This document shows positions 31,992 through 41,000 of a stretch of DNA of 51,960 nt, piece after piece. Position 1 is the first letter of the stretch, and each line of letters starts with the position of its first letter. The DNA is taken from positions 1-51,960 of the forward strand of contig NZ_PGUY01000052.1 of NCBI RefSeq assembly GCF_002863585.1, given 5' to 3'. The translations under genes and the position numbers were made by a program. The DNA is from Peribacillus deserti (GTDB taxonomy: Bacteria; Bacillota; Bacilli; Bacillales; DSM-1321). The notes under the pieces are model-generated. The model had not been told where the DNA came from. It made no database searches and saw only the letters and a list, made by a program, of their open reading frames with translations.

Positions 31992-33956
31992 TTAATAATG
32001 ATATTTTGTCAACCCCCTTTTTTCGACAAATGAGGGTTTTTTAATCTCTAAGAGTTCATATATAGTGGGGGCCACTTTTAGGTTTGTCATAGAATCGATT
32101 TTTTTGTGTTTAGGAAATTCCTGTCCGGCTGCAAAAAATACAGGGCGCAGCTTCTCCCTTGAAGGATTTCCGCCATGAGTACCTAACTCGATGGCCGGCT
32201 TTACCAAAGAATCTGTAGAACTGCCCATTATAAAGCCAGGAGCCCCAACCAATACAACATCTCCAGAATTAGGATGGCCAAAGTTTTTATTGTCAGGGGT
32301 TACTTTGATAATTTCTTCAAAAGGATGGACTTTATCGCCGAATGTGTTATCCCACATGTTTCTGGTATGTTCTTTTACTAGATTGACTGAAAATCCTTCT
32401 ACACGGAGGCCTGCGTATAACTCTTTTAATTCATGGGCAGCTACAGCTCCCTTTTTCTGCCGCTTAACTTCTGCCTGCTTAAAAGTATCCATGATTTCGG
32501 CCCGTACAGAGTCGTATTCCTCCGGACTGACAACCCCATTTTTTTCCCGGGATTTTAGATTGATATATACATGGGCGATGGAGCTGCTCGGGACTGAATA
32601 CGCCTTTGAGTGTTTGTAATCTATTTGGTTATGTTTATCCACCTTTAATAGGCCGGCATCCTTTAATAGTTTATTAGGCTCCAGAGTAGAATGAGCCGGC
32701 TCCATCCCGTGGTCAGATACAATGAGTAAATGATCATTTTCTTTAAGGGATTTCATCGTTTTTCCTACGACTTGGTCGGCCAGACGATAGGACCATTCAA
32801 TGTACTTTGAATATTCTTTGGATTTTTGTTCTGAATAACCCGGCTGCCTAGGATCAGACAGCAAATATTTATGCTGCTCATGGTCAATCTGTGGCGCGTA
32901 GAACATGACTAAATCGGGGTTATGCTTTTGTTTAATATATAGAGAAACATCTGTAATCCACATTACAAAGCGGCTGCTGATCTCTTCATATTCTTTTCGG
33001 GTGATCCACCCCTTTTCAAGAGAAGGATTGTCATCCTGGATAGGGAAAAAGCCAAAGTTCCTTTTAATTTCATCTGTAAATCCTTTGGGCCCGCGGACTA
33101 ATCCAGAGGTAACAGCGGTGCGGTACATGGGGGCAGAGTCCGTGAGATCATCATTTTTTGACCGGATCTTAAACCAAAAGCCTGCGGTTTTATTGTCCTT
33201 TATATTTAAAGCAAGTGATTCCCATTTCTTCCCTCTAGAAGTAGAATCACTTTTATCTATCTCCTTGTCCTCAGATAAAATAAAGTCATCATAGTTTTGT
33301 TTGTGGTCATCTGTAGAGTCCACGGCTAAGATATGAATCATATGGTTCTTTCCATTTTCGACTTTAATAGGTATAGAAGATTCCTTCAAAGGGCTGAAAC
33401 TGCGCGGCGAATTGTTCCAATCGGCGGCTTGTTTAAACTGTAATGATTCCAGGGCTGCAGGAGACCAGGTTTCGCCATAGAAAATGGAGTAATCTCCTTG
33501 TTTTCCATCCTTTGGATTAGCCCCAGGGAAGGCAATGGTGGCAGTCGTTTTCCCTTGTTTTTCAGCTTCAGTCCATACAGGAGGCACTGCTGATTCCGTC
33601 TGAAAGGCGTCGTCTTTATTGGTAAGGATTTTTTTGGATTCATGCCATTGATTACTGACTATTCCTGTTTTAGAGGGCCTGGCTCCAGTTGCTATAGCTG
33701 CATGGGAGGGAGCGGTTAGGGAAGGAGTGATTGTGGAAGTGGTTTTTGCCATAACACCATTTTCAGCTAATTTTTTGATGTGAGGCAATTTATCCTCTTT
33801 TAGATATTGCTTAGTTAAATCATTTCTCATTCCGTCAAACGAGATTAGAACCACTTTATTTTCCTTCGTCTCTGGACCTGCAGCATATGCAGGATTCTTT
33901 ATCAAAAGCAGGCTTATGCTGATCAGACCTGCAAAAACGATTCGTTTTTTTAACAT
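31992..33956 (-). CDS. Secreted type I phosphodiesterase / nucleotide pyrophosphatase-like protein
   Basis: A 654-residue exported enzyme of the alkaline-phosphatase superfamily. The signal peptide spans about residues 1-25 (MLKKRIVFAGLISISLLLIK, then AYA cleavage region). Metal and nucleophile motifs: VVLISFDGMRNDL (first metal Asp), TPSLTAPSHAAIATGARPS (candidate Thr nucleophile), MFYAPQIDHEQHKY, and VSDHGMEPAHS (Asp and His metal ligands), with ELGTHGGNPSREKLRPVFFA near the C-terminus. Probably cleaves phosphodiester or pyrophosphate bonds outside the cell. It lies near pstSCA, but no Pho box was recognised upstream. Confidence 0.87.
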   Translation of the reverse strand: MLKKRIVFAGLISISLLLIKNPAYAAGPETKENKVVLISFDGMRNDLTKQYLKEDKLPHIKKLAENGVMAKTTSTITPSLTAPSHAAIATGARPSKTGIVSNQWHESKKILTNKDDAFQTESAVPPVWTEAEKQGKTTATIAFPGANPKDGKQGDYSIFYGETWSPAALESLQFKQAADWNNSPRSFSPLKESSIPIKVENGKNHMIHILAVDSTDDHKQNYDDFILSEDKEIDKSDSTSRGKKWESLALNIKDNKTAGFWFKIRSKNDDLTDSAPMYRTAVTSGLVRGPKGFTDEIKRNFGFFPIQDDNPSLEKGWITRKEYEEISSRFVMWITDVSLYIKQKHNPDLVMFYAPQIDHEQHKYLLSDPRQPGYSEQKSKEYSKYIEWSYRLADQVVGKTMKSLKENDHLLIVSDHGMEPAHSTLEPNKLLKDAGLLKVDKHNQIDYKHSKAYSVPSSSIAHVYINLKSREKNGVVSPEEYDSVRAEIMDTFKQAEVKRQKKGAVAAHELKELYAGLRVEGFSVNLVKEHTRNMWDNTFGDKVHPFEEIIKVTPDNKNFGHPNSGDVVLVGAPGFIMGSSTDSLVKPAIELGTHGGNPSREKLRPVFFAAGQEFPKHKKIDSMTNLKVAPTIYELLEIKKPSFVEKRGLTKYHY

Positions 33957-34069
33957 GTTTTTTCCTCCAAATCTTAGATGTACCTCCCTTTTACCTTATC
34001 TACACAAAGATGAAACTGCTTCTTGTTCCTTGGAGCGAAGTACTTTTTTCCAAAAAGGTCAAAATTCAT

Positions 34070-34099
34070 TTGACATAATATGGCTGGAATTTATATAAT
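34070..34099 (+). promoter_or_regulatory. proS promoter
   Basis: TTGACA (34070-34075), 18-bp spacer, TATAAT (34094-34099): both hexamers perfect. Places the transcript start at the head of the T-box leader. Confidence 0.8.
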
Positions 34100-34105
34100 T
34101 TCAAG

Positions 34106-34340
34106 AAATAGCTGAAACAGTGATAAGGATCAGTAAAATGTAAACGTCTATCCAGAGAGGGAACCTGCCTGCTGAAAAGGTTTCTATAGACCGGCATTTG
34201 AACCTGCCTTTGAGTTCTATATCAAATGAAGATATAAGCGGGTCCATCCGTTATCATGGGAGAGTGTAAAGCATTGCTTTAAATGAGGGTGGTACCGCCA
34301 AATGACTTGGTCCCTCTTTAATAGCAGGGCTTTTTTTATG
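34106..34340 (+). ncRNA. T-box riboswitch (proline-type) of proS
   Basis: Leader RNA that reads tRNA charging. The invariant T-box AATGAGGGTGGTACCGCC is at 34282-34299. GAGGG in it can pair with CCCTC (about 34311-34315) to form the antiterminator; the alternative CCCT/AGGG stem is followed by seven T residues (34331-34337) as terminator. Stem I shows the AG-bulge region GAGAGGGAACC. The likely specifier is CCT at 34203-34205 (in GAACCTG), a proline codon that fits the downstream gene. The specifier assignment is by eye. Confidence 0.92.
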
Positions 34341-34394
34341 AATAAGGCTATACACGATGTTGATCTTAACAACAGGTGTGAAACTGCTTTCGGA

Positions 34395-34450
34395 AAAAGC
34401 TCCCAGTCGTAAACGCCGAGGAGGTTCCCGAACGCGCCGCGGAAAGCGAG
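34395..34450 (-). repeat. Decayed piece of the GC-rich dispersed repeat
   Basis: Read on the minus strand this contains CTCGCTTTCCGCGG followed by CCTCCTCGGCG, matching the core of the GC-rich repeats at 49424-49590 and 51869-51960 (CTCGCTTTCCGCGGGGCG, then GAGCCTCCTC). It lies between the T-box terminator and the proS ribosome binding site and is transcribed as part of the proS leader. Confidence 0.55.
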
Positions 34451-34522
34451 TGCCGCTGGGTGTAATCAACAGAGAAATTCAACAGAGCTATTATAAAAAA
34501 CTCCATATAAGAGGTGCTGGAA

Positions 34523-35953
34523 ATGGCAAAAGAATTTGTTAAAGATGTCACGGCAATGGATGAGGATTTTGCTAAGTGGTATACAGATGTCGTAACAAAA
34601 GCTGATTTAATTGATTACTCGAGTGTGAGAGGCTCCATGATCATCCGGCCTTACGGCTATGCCCTATGGGAAAACATTAAACAAGAGCTGGATACACGCT
34701 TTAAAGAAACAGGACATGAAAATGTCTATATGCCTTTATTCATCCCTGAAAGTCTTCTTCAAAAGGAGAAGGACCATATTGAAGGATTTGCTCCTGAAGT
34801 GGCATGGGTCACTCATGGGGGAGAGGAAAAGCTTGCTGAAAGACTTTGTGTACGGCCTACTTCCGAAGTGCTCTTTGCAGAGCATTATCGAAACATTATC
34901 CATTCCTATAGAGATTTACCAAAGCTATATAATCAATGGTCTAATGTTGTCCGCTGGGAAAAGACAACGCGTCCGTTTTTAAGAACGCTGGAGTTTTTAT
35001 GGCAGGAAGGTCATACCTGCCATGCAACGGACGAGGAAGCACTCGAAGAAACCGTTAGAATGCTGAATGTTTATGAAGAAGTATGCGAGAAAGTATTGGC
35101 CATTCCTGTTGTGAAAGGGCAGAAAACGGAAAAAGAGAAATTTGCAGGAGCTAAATTGACGTATACAATTGAAAGTTTAATGCATGACGGAAAGGCTCTC
35201 CAGTCCGGTACCTCCCACCACTTAGGACAAGGATTTGCCGAAGCCTTTGGCATCCAGTTTACGGATAAAGAAGGGAAGCTCCAGCATGTGCACCAGACCT
35301 CATGGGGCTTTACCACCCGTATCATCGGGGCTATGATCATGGTCCATGGTGATGACAGAGGATTAGTGATCCCGCCGAATGCAGCGCCAACCCAGCTTAT
35401 GATTGTCCCAATCGCCCAGCATAAGGAAGGAGTCTTAGACTATGCTTACGAGCTGAAAAATACCTTATCTAAGTTGGTGCGGGCAGATATAGATGCGAGT
35501 GATAAAAAACCAGGCTGGAAATTTAATGAGTATGAAATGAAAGGGATTCCTTTAAGGCTCGAAGTGGGTCCAAAAGATATAGAGAAAAATCAGGTGGTAC
35601 TGGTCAGACGCGACACAGGGGAGAAACTCATTGTAGCAGCTGACGCCCTGGAATCGACAGTACAAGATCTACTCCGGGATATTCAGCAGAATTTATATCA
35701 AAAGGCTATAGATCACAGAGAACAAAAGACAACGCCTGCTGTGACTCTTGAGGAATTGAAGGAGATTGTAGAAACGAAAGCGGGATTTATCAAAGCCATG
35801 TGGTGCGGGGATAGAGCGTGCGAAGATTTAATAAAGGAAGAAACAGGTGCTACGTCCAGATGCATTCCGTTTGAGCAGGAGGAGGTTTCGGAGCAATGTG
35901 TCTGCTGCGGTAAAAAGGCCGAACAGATGGTATATTGGGCGAAAGCTTACTAA
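34523..35953 (+). CDS. proS: Prolyl-tRNA synthetase, eukaryote/archaeal type
   Basis: Charges tRNA-Pro. The 476-residue protein is the short class lacking the bacterial editing insertion; it starts [20 protein letters not shown]. Class II motifs: motif 2 around [28 protein letters not shown] (as two adjoining segments) and motif 3 in the [17 protein letters not shown] region. The anticodon-binding domain follows, then the C-terminal zinc-like domain with [14 protein letters not shown] and [18 protein letters not shown], typical of this class. Start chosen with GAGGTG 7 bp upstream; a GTG at 34514 is weaker. Controlled by the T-box leader. Bacillus relatives of this type often also carry a bacterial-type ProRS elsewhere. 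Confidence 0.96.
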   Translation: MAKEFVKDVTAMDEDFAKWYTDVVTKADLIDYSSVRGSMIIRPYGYALWENIKQELDTRFKETGHENVYMPLFIPESLLQKEKDHIEGFAPEVAWVTHGGEEKLAERLCVRPTSEVLFAEHYRNIIHSYRDLPKLYNQWSNVVRWEKTTRPFLRTLEFLWQEGHTCHATDEEALEETVRMLNVYEEVCEKVLAIPVVKGQKTEKEKFAGAKLTYTIESLMHDGKALQSGTSHHLGQGFAEAFGIQFTDKEGKLQHVHQTSWGFTTRIIGAMIMVHGDDRGLVIPPNAAPTQLMIVPIAQHKEGVLDYAYELKNTLSKLVRADIDASDKKPGWKFNEYEMKGIPLRLEVGPKDIEKNQVVLVRRDTGEKLIVAADALESTVQDLLRDIQQNLYQKAIDHREQKTTPAVTLEELKEIVETKAGFIKAMWCGDRACEDLIKEETGATSRCIPFEQEEVSEQCVCCGKKAEQMVYWAKAY

Positions 35954-35961
35954 GATCATAG

Positions 35962-35996
35962 AAAAGCTGCTGTACCCCGGTACAGCAGCTTTTCTT
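35962..35996. terminator. Terminator between proS and the converging VOC gene
   Basis: AAAAGCTGCTGTACC (35962-35976)/GGTACAGCAGCTTTT (35979-35993), with A/T runs on both sides, usable by both convergent genes. Confidence 0.92.
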
Positions 35997-35999
35997 CAC

Positions 36000-36368
36000 T
36001 TATTGTTTTTGATAATTCAGAAGCCAGCCGACGCCAAACTGGTCAATGAAGTTGGCGTGTACAGCTCCCCAGAATGTATCCTGGAGTTCCACTGTAACGG
36101 TCCCATGGGCACTTAATAATTGATATACACGGCGAATTTCTTCCTCGCTCTCACACTCAAGAGAGATCCGAATGTGGTCTCCCTGAGCTGTTTTGCCAAA
36201 GGTATCAGAAAAGTGAATAATGCTTTCACCTACATGAAGCTCTGCATGGAGGCATTTTCCATCTTCGGATTTCTGTATATTTTTAATCTCGGCACCAAGT
36301 ATGCTCTGATAATGCTTCATAACCTGCTGGCAGTTATCAATAAAAATATATGGACTGGCACTTTTCAA
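36000..36368 (-). CDS. VOC-fold (PhnB/glyoxalase-like) protein
   Basis: A 122-residue cytoplasmic protein of the vicinal oxygen chelate superfamily, PhnB/3-demethylubiquinone-methyltransferase-like group. The pattern SPYIFIDNCQQVMKHYQSIL, GAEI, then HAELHVGESIIHFSDTF and LECESEEEIRRVYQLL ending in GAVHANFIDQFGVGWLLNY is typical. The start is taken as TTG at 36368, six bases after GGGAGGT; a GTG just before it is also possible. Function unknown. The gene lies head-to-tail behind the cupin gene yjlB, 60 bases downstream of it. Confidence 0.85.
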   Translation of the reverse strand: MKSASPYIFIDNCQQVMKHYQSILGAEIKNIQKSEDGKCLHAELHVGESIIHFSDTFGKTAQGDHIRISLECESEEEIRRVYQLLSAHGTVTVELQDTFWGAVHANFIDQFGVGWLLNYQKQ

Positions 36369-36428
36369 CACGCTACCTCCCAGGAAAACTTTTAATACTA
36401 TCGTACCCGAAAGCTTTCTTGGTAACAA

Positions 36429-36977
36429 TTAACGAATCTTAATATCTATCGCTTCTGCAGCTGGTTCCGGATTATTATTTACCCAGTTTTCAAGTAAAGG
36501 CCCGTCTACTCCATAAACGGGATCTTTGTCTGGAAGCGGAACCTGTTTTATGTCCTCTTTGGCTAATACAATTTCTTCCTGTTTTCCAACTCTAAGATTA
36601 TGCTCCATGCCGTCAGGGTAGGCTCCCGCAACTTCAAAATCCGAACTTGCTGAAATATTTCTATGGCCAGTACCAGCCGGAAGCACGATAATATCACCTT
36701 CTGTGACATTCAGTTCTTTTCCGGATTCCCCCCCAATCTGGAGTGTGGCATTTCCTTTGATCACACCTAAAACTTCATGAGTATTGCTATGGTAGTGGTG
36801 ATATTCAAACACACCGCCAGTCCAGCTGTTAAGCCAATTATTTTTATTAAATATTTTCTCTATATCCGGTTCTTTGCCTTTACAAGCGCGTGAATACAAA
36901 ATGACAGGCAGAGAGGGGTTGTTAGGTATGGTTCCATCTTCTTGAAACATAAATGTCTGGACTTCGAGCTTTTCCAT
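36429..36977 (-). CDS. yjlB: Cupin-domain protein YjlB
   Basis: A 182-residue protein resembling B. subtilis YjlB. The N-terminal MFQEDGTIPNNPSLPVILY is a YjlB signature as I recall it. The cupin barrel shows motif 1 EYHHYHSNTHEVLGVIKG (metal-ligand His and Glu residues) and motif 2 LPAGTGHRNI. No catalytic activity is known. Possibly cotranscribed with the following VOC gene. I see no clear promoter motif beyond AT-rich sequence upstream. Confidence 0.87.
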   Translation of the reverse strand: MEKLEVQTFMFQEDGTIPNNPSLPVILYSRACKGKEPDIEKIFNKNNWLNSWTGGVFEYHHYHSNTHEVLGVIKGNATLQIGGESGKELNVTEGDIIVLPAGTGHRNISASSDFEVAGAYPDGMEHNLRVGKQEEIVLAKEDIKQVPLPDKDPVYGVDGPLLENWVNNNPEPAAEAIDIKIR

Positions 36978-37103
36978 GTAAATCCCTCAATTCTCTTTTT
37001 GTAAGAAATTTCCCTTAAGGAAGGGCATTTAAACAAACGTTTAATTAGTAATTTAAGTTAAGAAAGTAAAACGGCGAGCCTACAAAAGCGTAAATTAATA
37101 AAA

Positions 37104-37130
37104 GTCTCTGTCCGCTTTTCGGACAGAGAC
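37104..37130 (-). terminator. tcyA-tcyB terminator
   Basis: GTCTCTGTCC (37104-37113)/GGACAGAGAC (37121-37130), with TTTTATTAAT on the minus strand after the stem. It begins four bases beyond the tcyB stop codon. Confidence 0.88.
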
Positions 37131-37134
37131 CTGC

Positions 37135-37818
37135 TTATGTTTTAGCATACATACTGAATTTGCGCTCAAGGAATTCCTGCAGGACAGATACCAGTGTGCA
37201 GATTCCCCAATAAATAAGGGCCACAACAATATACATCGTCATGTAGTCAAATTCCCTTCCGCCGACAATTTTTGCTTTCTGAAAAAGCTCAGGAACCGTA
37301 ATCATGGCTGCCAGGGAAGATGCCTTAATTAAGTCCAATAGTACATTGGCAAGCGGGGGCACGGCTATCCGGACTGCCTGCGGAAGGATGATGCCCCTTA
37401 ATGTCTGCCAATAGGATAATCCAACAGAGGATGCAGCTTCCCATTGCCCTTTATCGATTGAGGTGATAGCAGACCGATTAATCTCTGCCATATAGGCAGC
37501 GCTATTCAGACTGAAGCCTAGTAGTGCCGCAGTAACGGCACTAAACTCGATTCCAATGACAGGGAAGCCAAAGTATAAAAGGAAAAGTACAACAAGAATC
37601 GGTACTCCTCTCATGAAGGAAATGTAGGCTCTTGCAGGCCAGCGCAATAAAGGCGATTTAGAAGTCCGCCCCAATGCTAAGAAAAACCCAAGCACTAATC
37701 CAGCAGCCATGCTTACGAAAGAAATCAGCAGGGTATATCCAATTCCCTCGAGTATATAGGGGAGGGATTGAATGGCCAACTCAGGATTAAACAGGTATTC
37801 CCAATGAATGTTTTCCAT
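37135..37818 (-). CDS. tcyB: L-cystine ABC transporter permease TcyB
   Basis: A 227-residue membrane permease of the polar amino acid type. It is very close to B. subtilis TcyB as I recall it: HWEYLFNPELAIQSLPYILE, YISFMRGVPILVVLFLLYFG, FSLNSAAYMAEINRSAITSI and the EAA loop GQWEAASSVGLSYWQTLRGI. About five transmembrane helices. It lies 21 bases after tcyA. In B. subtilis the ATPase gene tcyC follows; here a terminator does. Confidence 0.93.
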   Translation of the reverse strand: MENIHWEYLFNPELAIQSLPYILEGIGYTLLISFVSMAAGLVLGFFLALGRTSKSPLLRWPARAYISFMRGVPILVVLFLLYFGFPVIGIEFSAVTAALLGFSLNSAAYMAEINRSAITSIDKGQWEAASSVGLSYWQTLRGIILPQAVRIAVPPLANVLLDLIKASSLAAMITVPELFQKAKIVGGREFDYMTMYIVVALIYWGICTLVSVLQEFLERKFSMYAKT

Positions 37819-37839
37819 AATTCCTTCCCCTTTTATTGT

Positions 37840-38679
37840 TTAGTCTTGAAATTCTACATCCGGTTTTTGGGATACGTCGGCACCTTCATAATATTGCTTA
37901 GACAATTTAGATAAAGTGCCATCTTCTTTCATTTCATCAAGTGCAGCATTTATCTTTTCAGCCAGCTCTGTACTGCCTTTTTTCAAGATGATCGCCTGGT
38001 TATTAGGATAATATTTAATATCAGGATGGATCGTGACATTTAAATCTTTATAATAGGCTGCCGCTAATCTTTGAAGGTAATAATCGTTTAAAATAACATC
38101 GGTGCGGCCCGCCGCCAGATCTTTCATGTACTGATCGCTTGAAGCATTATCATAAATCACTTCTTTTGCGCCGTGCTTGCGGGCTATATCCATGAATACT
38201 GTCGTAGCCTCTCCACCAGCTTTTTTACCTTTCAAGTCATCCAGTGTTTTAATTCCGGATAAATCATCCTTGCGGACCATTGCCGTTCCATAAGAATATT
38301 TGTAGGGTTTGGTAAACTCGAACTTTTCTTTACGTTCATCCGTAATCGAAATATCGTTAGCCGCAAGATCAACTTTTCCACTGTTGACAGATGTCAGCAT
38401 TCCGTCAAAGGCCATCTCTGAAAACTCTACTTTCAGCTTCAATCTTTTAGCTAGTTCACGAACAAGTTCGACCTCATAGCCAGTAAGCTCTTTTGATTTT
38501 TCATCATGATAGGAAGTAGGGTAGAGGGTACCAGAAGTAGCTACGACTAACTTGCCGTCTTTCTTAATCTGATCCCAGGCAGTTTTTTCTTCTTTCTCTT
38601 TATTTCCACCATTTCCGCATGCTGCAATTATAAGGGAAAAGGATAATAGAACAACTAGTGCAGTAAATCTCTTGAACAT
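37840..38679 (-). CDS. tcyA: L-cystine-binding lipoprotein TcyA
   Basis: Extracellular solute-binding lipoprotein (family 3), 279 residues. The signal peptide ends in lipobox IIAAC (Cys near residue 21). Family signature: ELTGYEVELVRELAKRLKLK followed by VEFSEMAFDGMLTSVNSGKV and DLAANDISITDERKEKFEFT. AGGAGGATTTAC precedes the ATG. Cystine is the inferred ligand from similarity of the TcyB partner. Confidence 0.9.
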   Translation of the reverse strand: MFKRFTALVVLLSFSLIIAACGNGGNKEKEEKTAWDQIKKDGKLVVATSGTLYPTSYHDEKSKELTGYEVELVRELAKRLKLKVEFSEMAFDGMLTSVNSGKVDLAANDISITDERKEKFEFTKPYKYSYGTAMVRKDDLSGIKTLDDLKGKKAGGEATTVFMDIARKHGAKEVIYDNASSDQYMKDLAAGRTDVILNDYYLQRLAAAYYKDLNVTIHPDIKYYPNNQAIILKKGSTELAEKINAALDEMKEDGTLSKLSKQYYEGADVSQKPDVEFQD

Positions 38680-38754
38680 GTAAATCCTCCTTTATTCTGT
38701 TTATCCATTAAAACATTAGCATGTGTTCAGGCAATCCGCAAATATTGAAAAATT

Positions 38755-38784
38755 TTGAAAAAACTCTCTAAATCTTATTATAAT
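38755..38784 (+). promoter_or_regulatory. Promoter of the aldo/keto reductase gene
   Basis: TTGAAA (38755-38760), 18-bp spacer, TATAAT (38779-38784), 41 bp before the start codon. Confidence 0.7.
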
Positions 38785-38825
38785 AAGGTTCGGGGAAATA
38801 GGTCTGATAATGGAAGGTTGGTGCA

Positions 38826-39788
38826 ATGAGGTATCGGAAACTGGAGAATTCAGGTTTAAAAGTCAGTGAAGTTAGTCTGGGCAGCTACTTAACATTCGGA
38901 GAAAGATTGAACGAAGAAGAATCGGCGAGGGTCATACATAAAGCCTTTCATTTAGGGATTAATGTATTTGATACGGCAAATGTCTATCAAAGTGGCAGAG
39001 CTGAACAAATTGTAGCATCTGCTCTTAAATCTTTTCCAAGAAACGAATATATTGTGGCAACGAAAGCATATTGGCCAGTGGGAAATGGTGCAAACAGCAG
39101 AGGTTTATCCCGGAAACATATTACTTCACAGGTGGAAGCCAGCCTCGTTAGAATGAAACTTGATTATATAGATATTTTCTATTGTCATAGTTTCGACACA
39201 GAGACCCCTGTTGAAGAAACACTGAGGACCATTGAAAACTTGATCATGCAAGGCAAAATATTATACGCCGGAGTCTCTAACTGGAACAAGGAACAGTTAG
39301 AGGAGGCTGTAAAGATAGCTGATGCCCATTTATGGAGAAGGATCATCGTTCATCAATGTGAATACAGCCTTATAAAACGGGATATTGAACCAGAAATTAT
39401 CCCCTATTCAAAAAACAATGGAATCTCTCAGATTGTATTCAGTCCACTGGCACAGGGAATCCTTACCGGAAAATATAATAAGTTGATACCTAAAAACAGC
39501 AGAGCCACGAACTCAAATACTAACAAGTTTTTTAATCGATTATTTACAAAAGGAAACCTGGAGAAGGCAGCTCAGTTCGAAAGTGTAGCACGCGAACTCG
39601 GCTTAACTCTCTCGCAGCTGGCCATCTCATGGGTCCTTGCAAACAAAAATGTCTCAAGTGCATTGGTAGGAGCTTCGTCTACCCAGCAAATCGAAGAGAA
39701 TACCAGTTCAATCCTTGAAGAGATTCCTGAAGACGTTATGAGGAAAATTGAATATATCTTTAACAGGAAAACACACCTTCAGGATTAA
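38826..39788 (+). CDS. Aldo/keto reductase family oxidoreductase
   Basis: A 320-residue NADPH-dependent TIM-barrel reductase. Catalytic tetrad candidates: Asp and Tyr in NVFDTANVYQSGRAEQ, Lys in VATKAYWPVG, and His in IDIFYCHSFD. The cofactor phosphate-binding region near the C-terminus reads SSALVGASSTQQIEEN. It resembles the group containing YhdN and voltage-gated potassium channel beta-subunit-like reductases. Substrate unknown. Single gene. Confidence 0.9.
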   Translation: MRYRKLENSGLKVSEVSLGSYLTFGERLNEEESARVIHKAFHLGINVFDTANVYQSGRAEQIVASALKSFPRNEYIVATKAYWPVGNGANSRGLSRKHITSQVEASLVRMKLDYIDIFYCHSFDTETPVEETLRTIENLIMQGKILYAGVSNWNKEQLEEAVKIADAHLWRRIIVHQCEYSLIKRDIEPEIIPYSKNNGISQIVFSPLAQGILTGKYNKLIPKNSRATNSNTNKFFNRLFTKGNLEKAAQFESVARELGLTLSQLAISWVLANKNVSSALVGASSTQQIEENTSSILEEIPEDVMRKIEYIFNRKTHLQD

Positions 39789-39802
39789 AGGGTGTTTTCT
39801 TC
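39767..39802 (+). terminator. Terminator overlapping the end of the aldo/keto reductase gene
   Basis: GAAAACAC (39767-39774) pairs with GTGTTTTC (39792-39799), with adjoining ACC/GGG; followed by TTC. The stem begins inside the coding sequence. Moderate strength. Confidence 0.6.
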
Positions 39803-39808
39803 GGCTGA

Positions 39809-40267
39809 TTACCCTTGTTCAACGCTTGCAACACTTAAATGATAAGACATGAATTCTGTTTCCTGCTGATAACCGTATGATTCATAGAGTCTTTGTGCTG
39901 TGTAGTTATCATGTGCCGTCTGCAAAGAAAGGCCTTTTGCACCGGTCTTGATTGCATATTCCTTTGCAGCATCTAATAGCAGCCTTCCTGCACCGAGCTT
40001 TCTGGCATCCTCATGTACATACAAATCATTAAGGATAAGGTCCCTTTTCATAGAGACGGAGGAAAAGGTAGGATAAAGCTGTGTGAACCCAGCATAGGTC
40101 CCATCGTTAACGGCTGCAAAAATAATCGAGTCACGATTAATAAGCCTTTCTTTTATGAAAGCCTGTGCAGCATCCAGGTCGGACGGCTGTCTATAAAAAA
40201 TGCGATACAGGTTAAAAAGTTCGGAAATACCTTCTAAATCTTCAATGGAAGCTTGATAAATATTCAT
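39809..40267 (-). CDS. GNAT family N-acetyltransferase
   Basis: A 152-residue acetyl-CoA-dependent transferase. The GNAT core is shown by LILNDLYVHEDARKLGAGRL (beta4 and the acetyl-CoA pyrophosphate loop, RKLGAG) and SLQTAHDNYTAQRLYESYGY (motif B). Substrate not predictable. GAGGTGACCC precedes the ATG. It lies downstream of the pdxT terminator and is probably transcribed separately. Confidence 0.9.
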   Translation of the reverse strand: MNIYQASIEDLEGISELFNLYRIFYRQPSDLDAAQAFIKERLINRDSIIFAAVNDGTYAGFTQLYPTFSSVSMKRDLILNDLYVHEDARKLGAGRLLLDAAKEYAIKTGAKGLSLQTAHDNYTAQRLYESYGYQQETEFMSYHLSVASVEQG

Positions 40268-40343
40268 GGGTCACCTCATGGCTTATTTAATGTGAATCAT
40301 TACACGGGGTTTGTCTAGTTGGACGGTTTTATCATTCATTATA

Positions 40344-40377
40344 ACAAACAGCTGCCGCGTACGAAGCAGCTGTTTGT
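40344..40377 (-). terminator. pdxT terminator
   Basis: ACAAACAGCTGC (40344-40355)/GCAGCTGTTTGT (40366-40377), with a T-rich run on the minus strand. It begins five bases beyond the pdxT stop codon. Confidence 0.85.
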
Positions 40378-40381
40378 GGTA

Positions 40382-40969
40382 TTAAAGGGGAGTGCTGACG
40401 GACTGTTCTACCATCTCTAAGAAGATAAGCAGCACTCCAGGATCGTCTGTTAACTCCGGGTGAAAGGAGCAAGCGAGCAGGTGATTCTGCCGGGCCATTA
40501 CGATGCTGCCCTCGCAGGTCGCTAACACTTCCACTTCACTGCCCGCTTGTTCAATATAGGGAGCTCGAATGAACACGGCAGGAAAAGGGTTTAATAAACC
40601 TTCAACAGGAATTTCTGCCTCAAAGCTCTCTTTTTGACGGCCGAATGCATTTCTTTGAACCGTAATATCCATGAGACCCAGATGGCTGTCTTCTGATCCG
40701 GATACACGCTCCGCAAGAAGAACCATGCCGGCGCAAGTCCCGAAAATGGGCTTCTTCAAGGCAGAAAATGCCTGAATCTTCTCAACAAAGCCGAATTGAT
40801 CCATAAGCTTCCGGATTGCCGTGCTTTCGCCGCCAGGAATAATTAATGCATCAATCCCATCTAACTGATGGGGGAGCTTGATGACTGTACCTTGATGGCC
40901 GGCTGACACAATACTCTTCAGATGTTCTTCCACAGCACCCTGTAATCCAAGGATCCCTATTGTTGCCAT
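40382..40969 (-). CDS. pdxT: PLP synthase glutaminase subunit PdxT
   Basis: Releases ammonia from glutamine and channels it to PdxS for pyridoxal-5'-phosphate synthesis. The 195-residue protein starts MATIGILGLQGAVEEHLKSI. The class I glutaminase triad is visible: Cys in FGTCAGMVLLAE, and the His-x-Glu pair in LACSFHPELTDD; the oxyanion region is LIIPGGESTAI. The longer frame adds nine poor residues and lacks a ribosome binding site; AAAGGAAG precedes the chosen ATG. Normally it follows pdxS within a few dozen bases; here 530 bp of repeats intervene. Confidence 0.96.
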   Translation of the reverse strand: MATIGILGLQGAVEEHLKSIVSAGHQGTVIKLPHQLDGIDALIIPGGESTAIRKLMDQFGFVEKIQAFSALKKPIFGTCAGMVLLAERVSGSEDSHLGLMDITVQRNAFGRQKESFEAEIPVEGLLNPFPAVFIRAPYIEQAGSEVEVLATCEGSIVMARQNHLLACSFHPELTDDPGVLLIFLEMVEQSVSTPL

Positions 40970-41000
40970 AGTATTTCTTCCTTTCTTTTCAAACACAAAC

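Noticed and set aside
36000-36116. Plus-strand frame 35847-36116 overlapping the end of proS
   Set aside because: Antisense to the VOC gene and crossing the strong terminator at 35962-35996.
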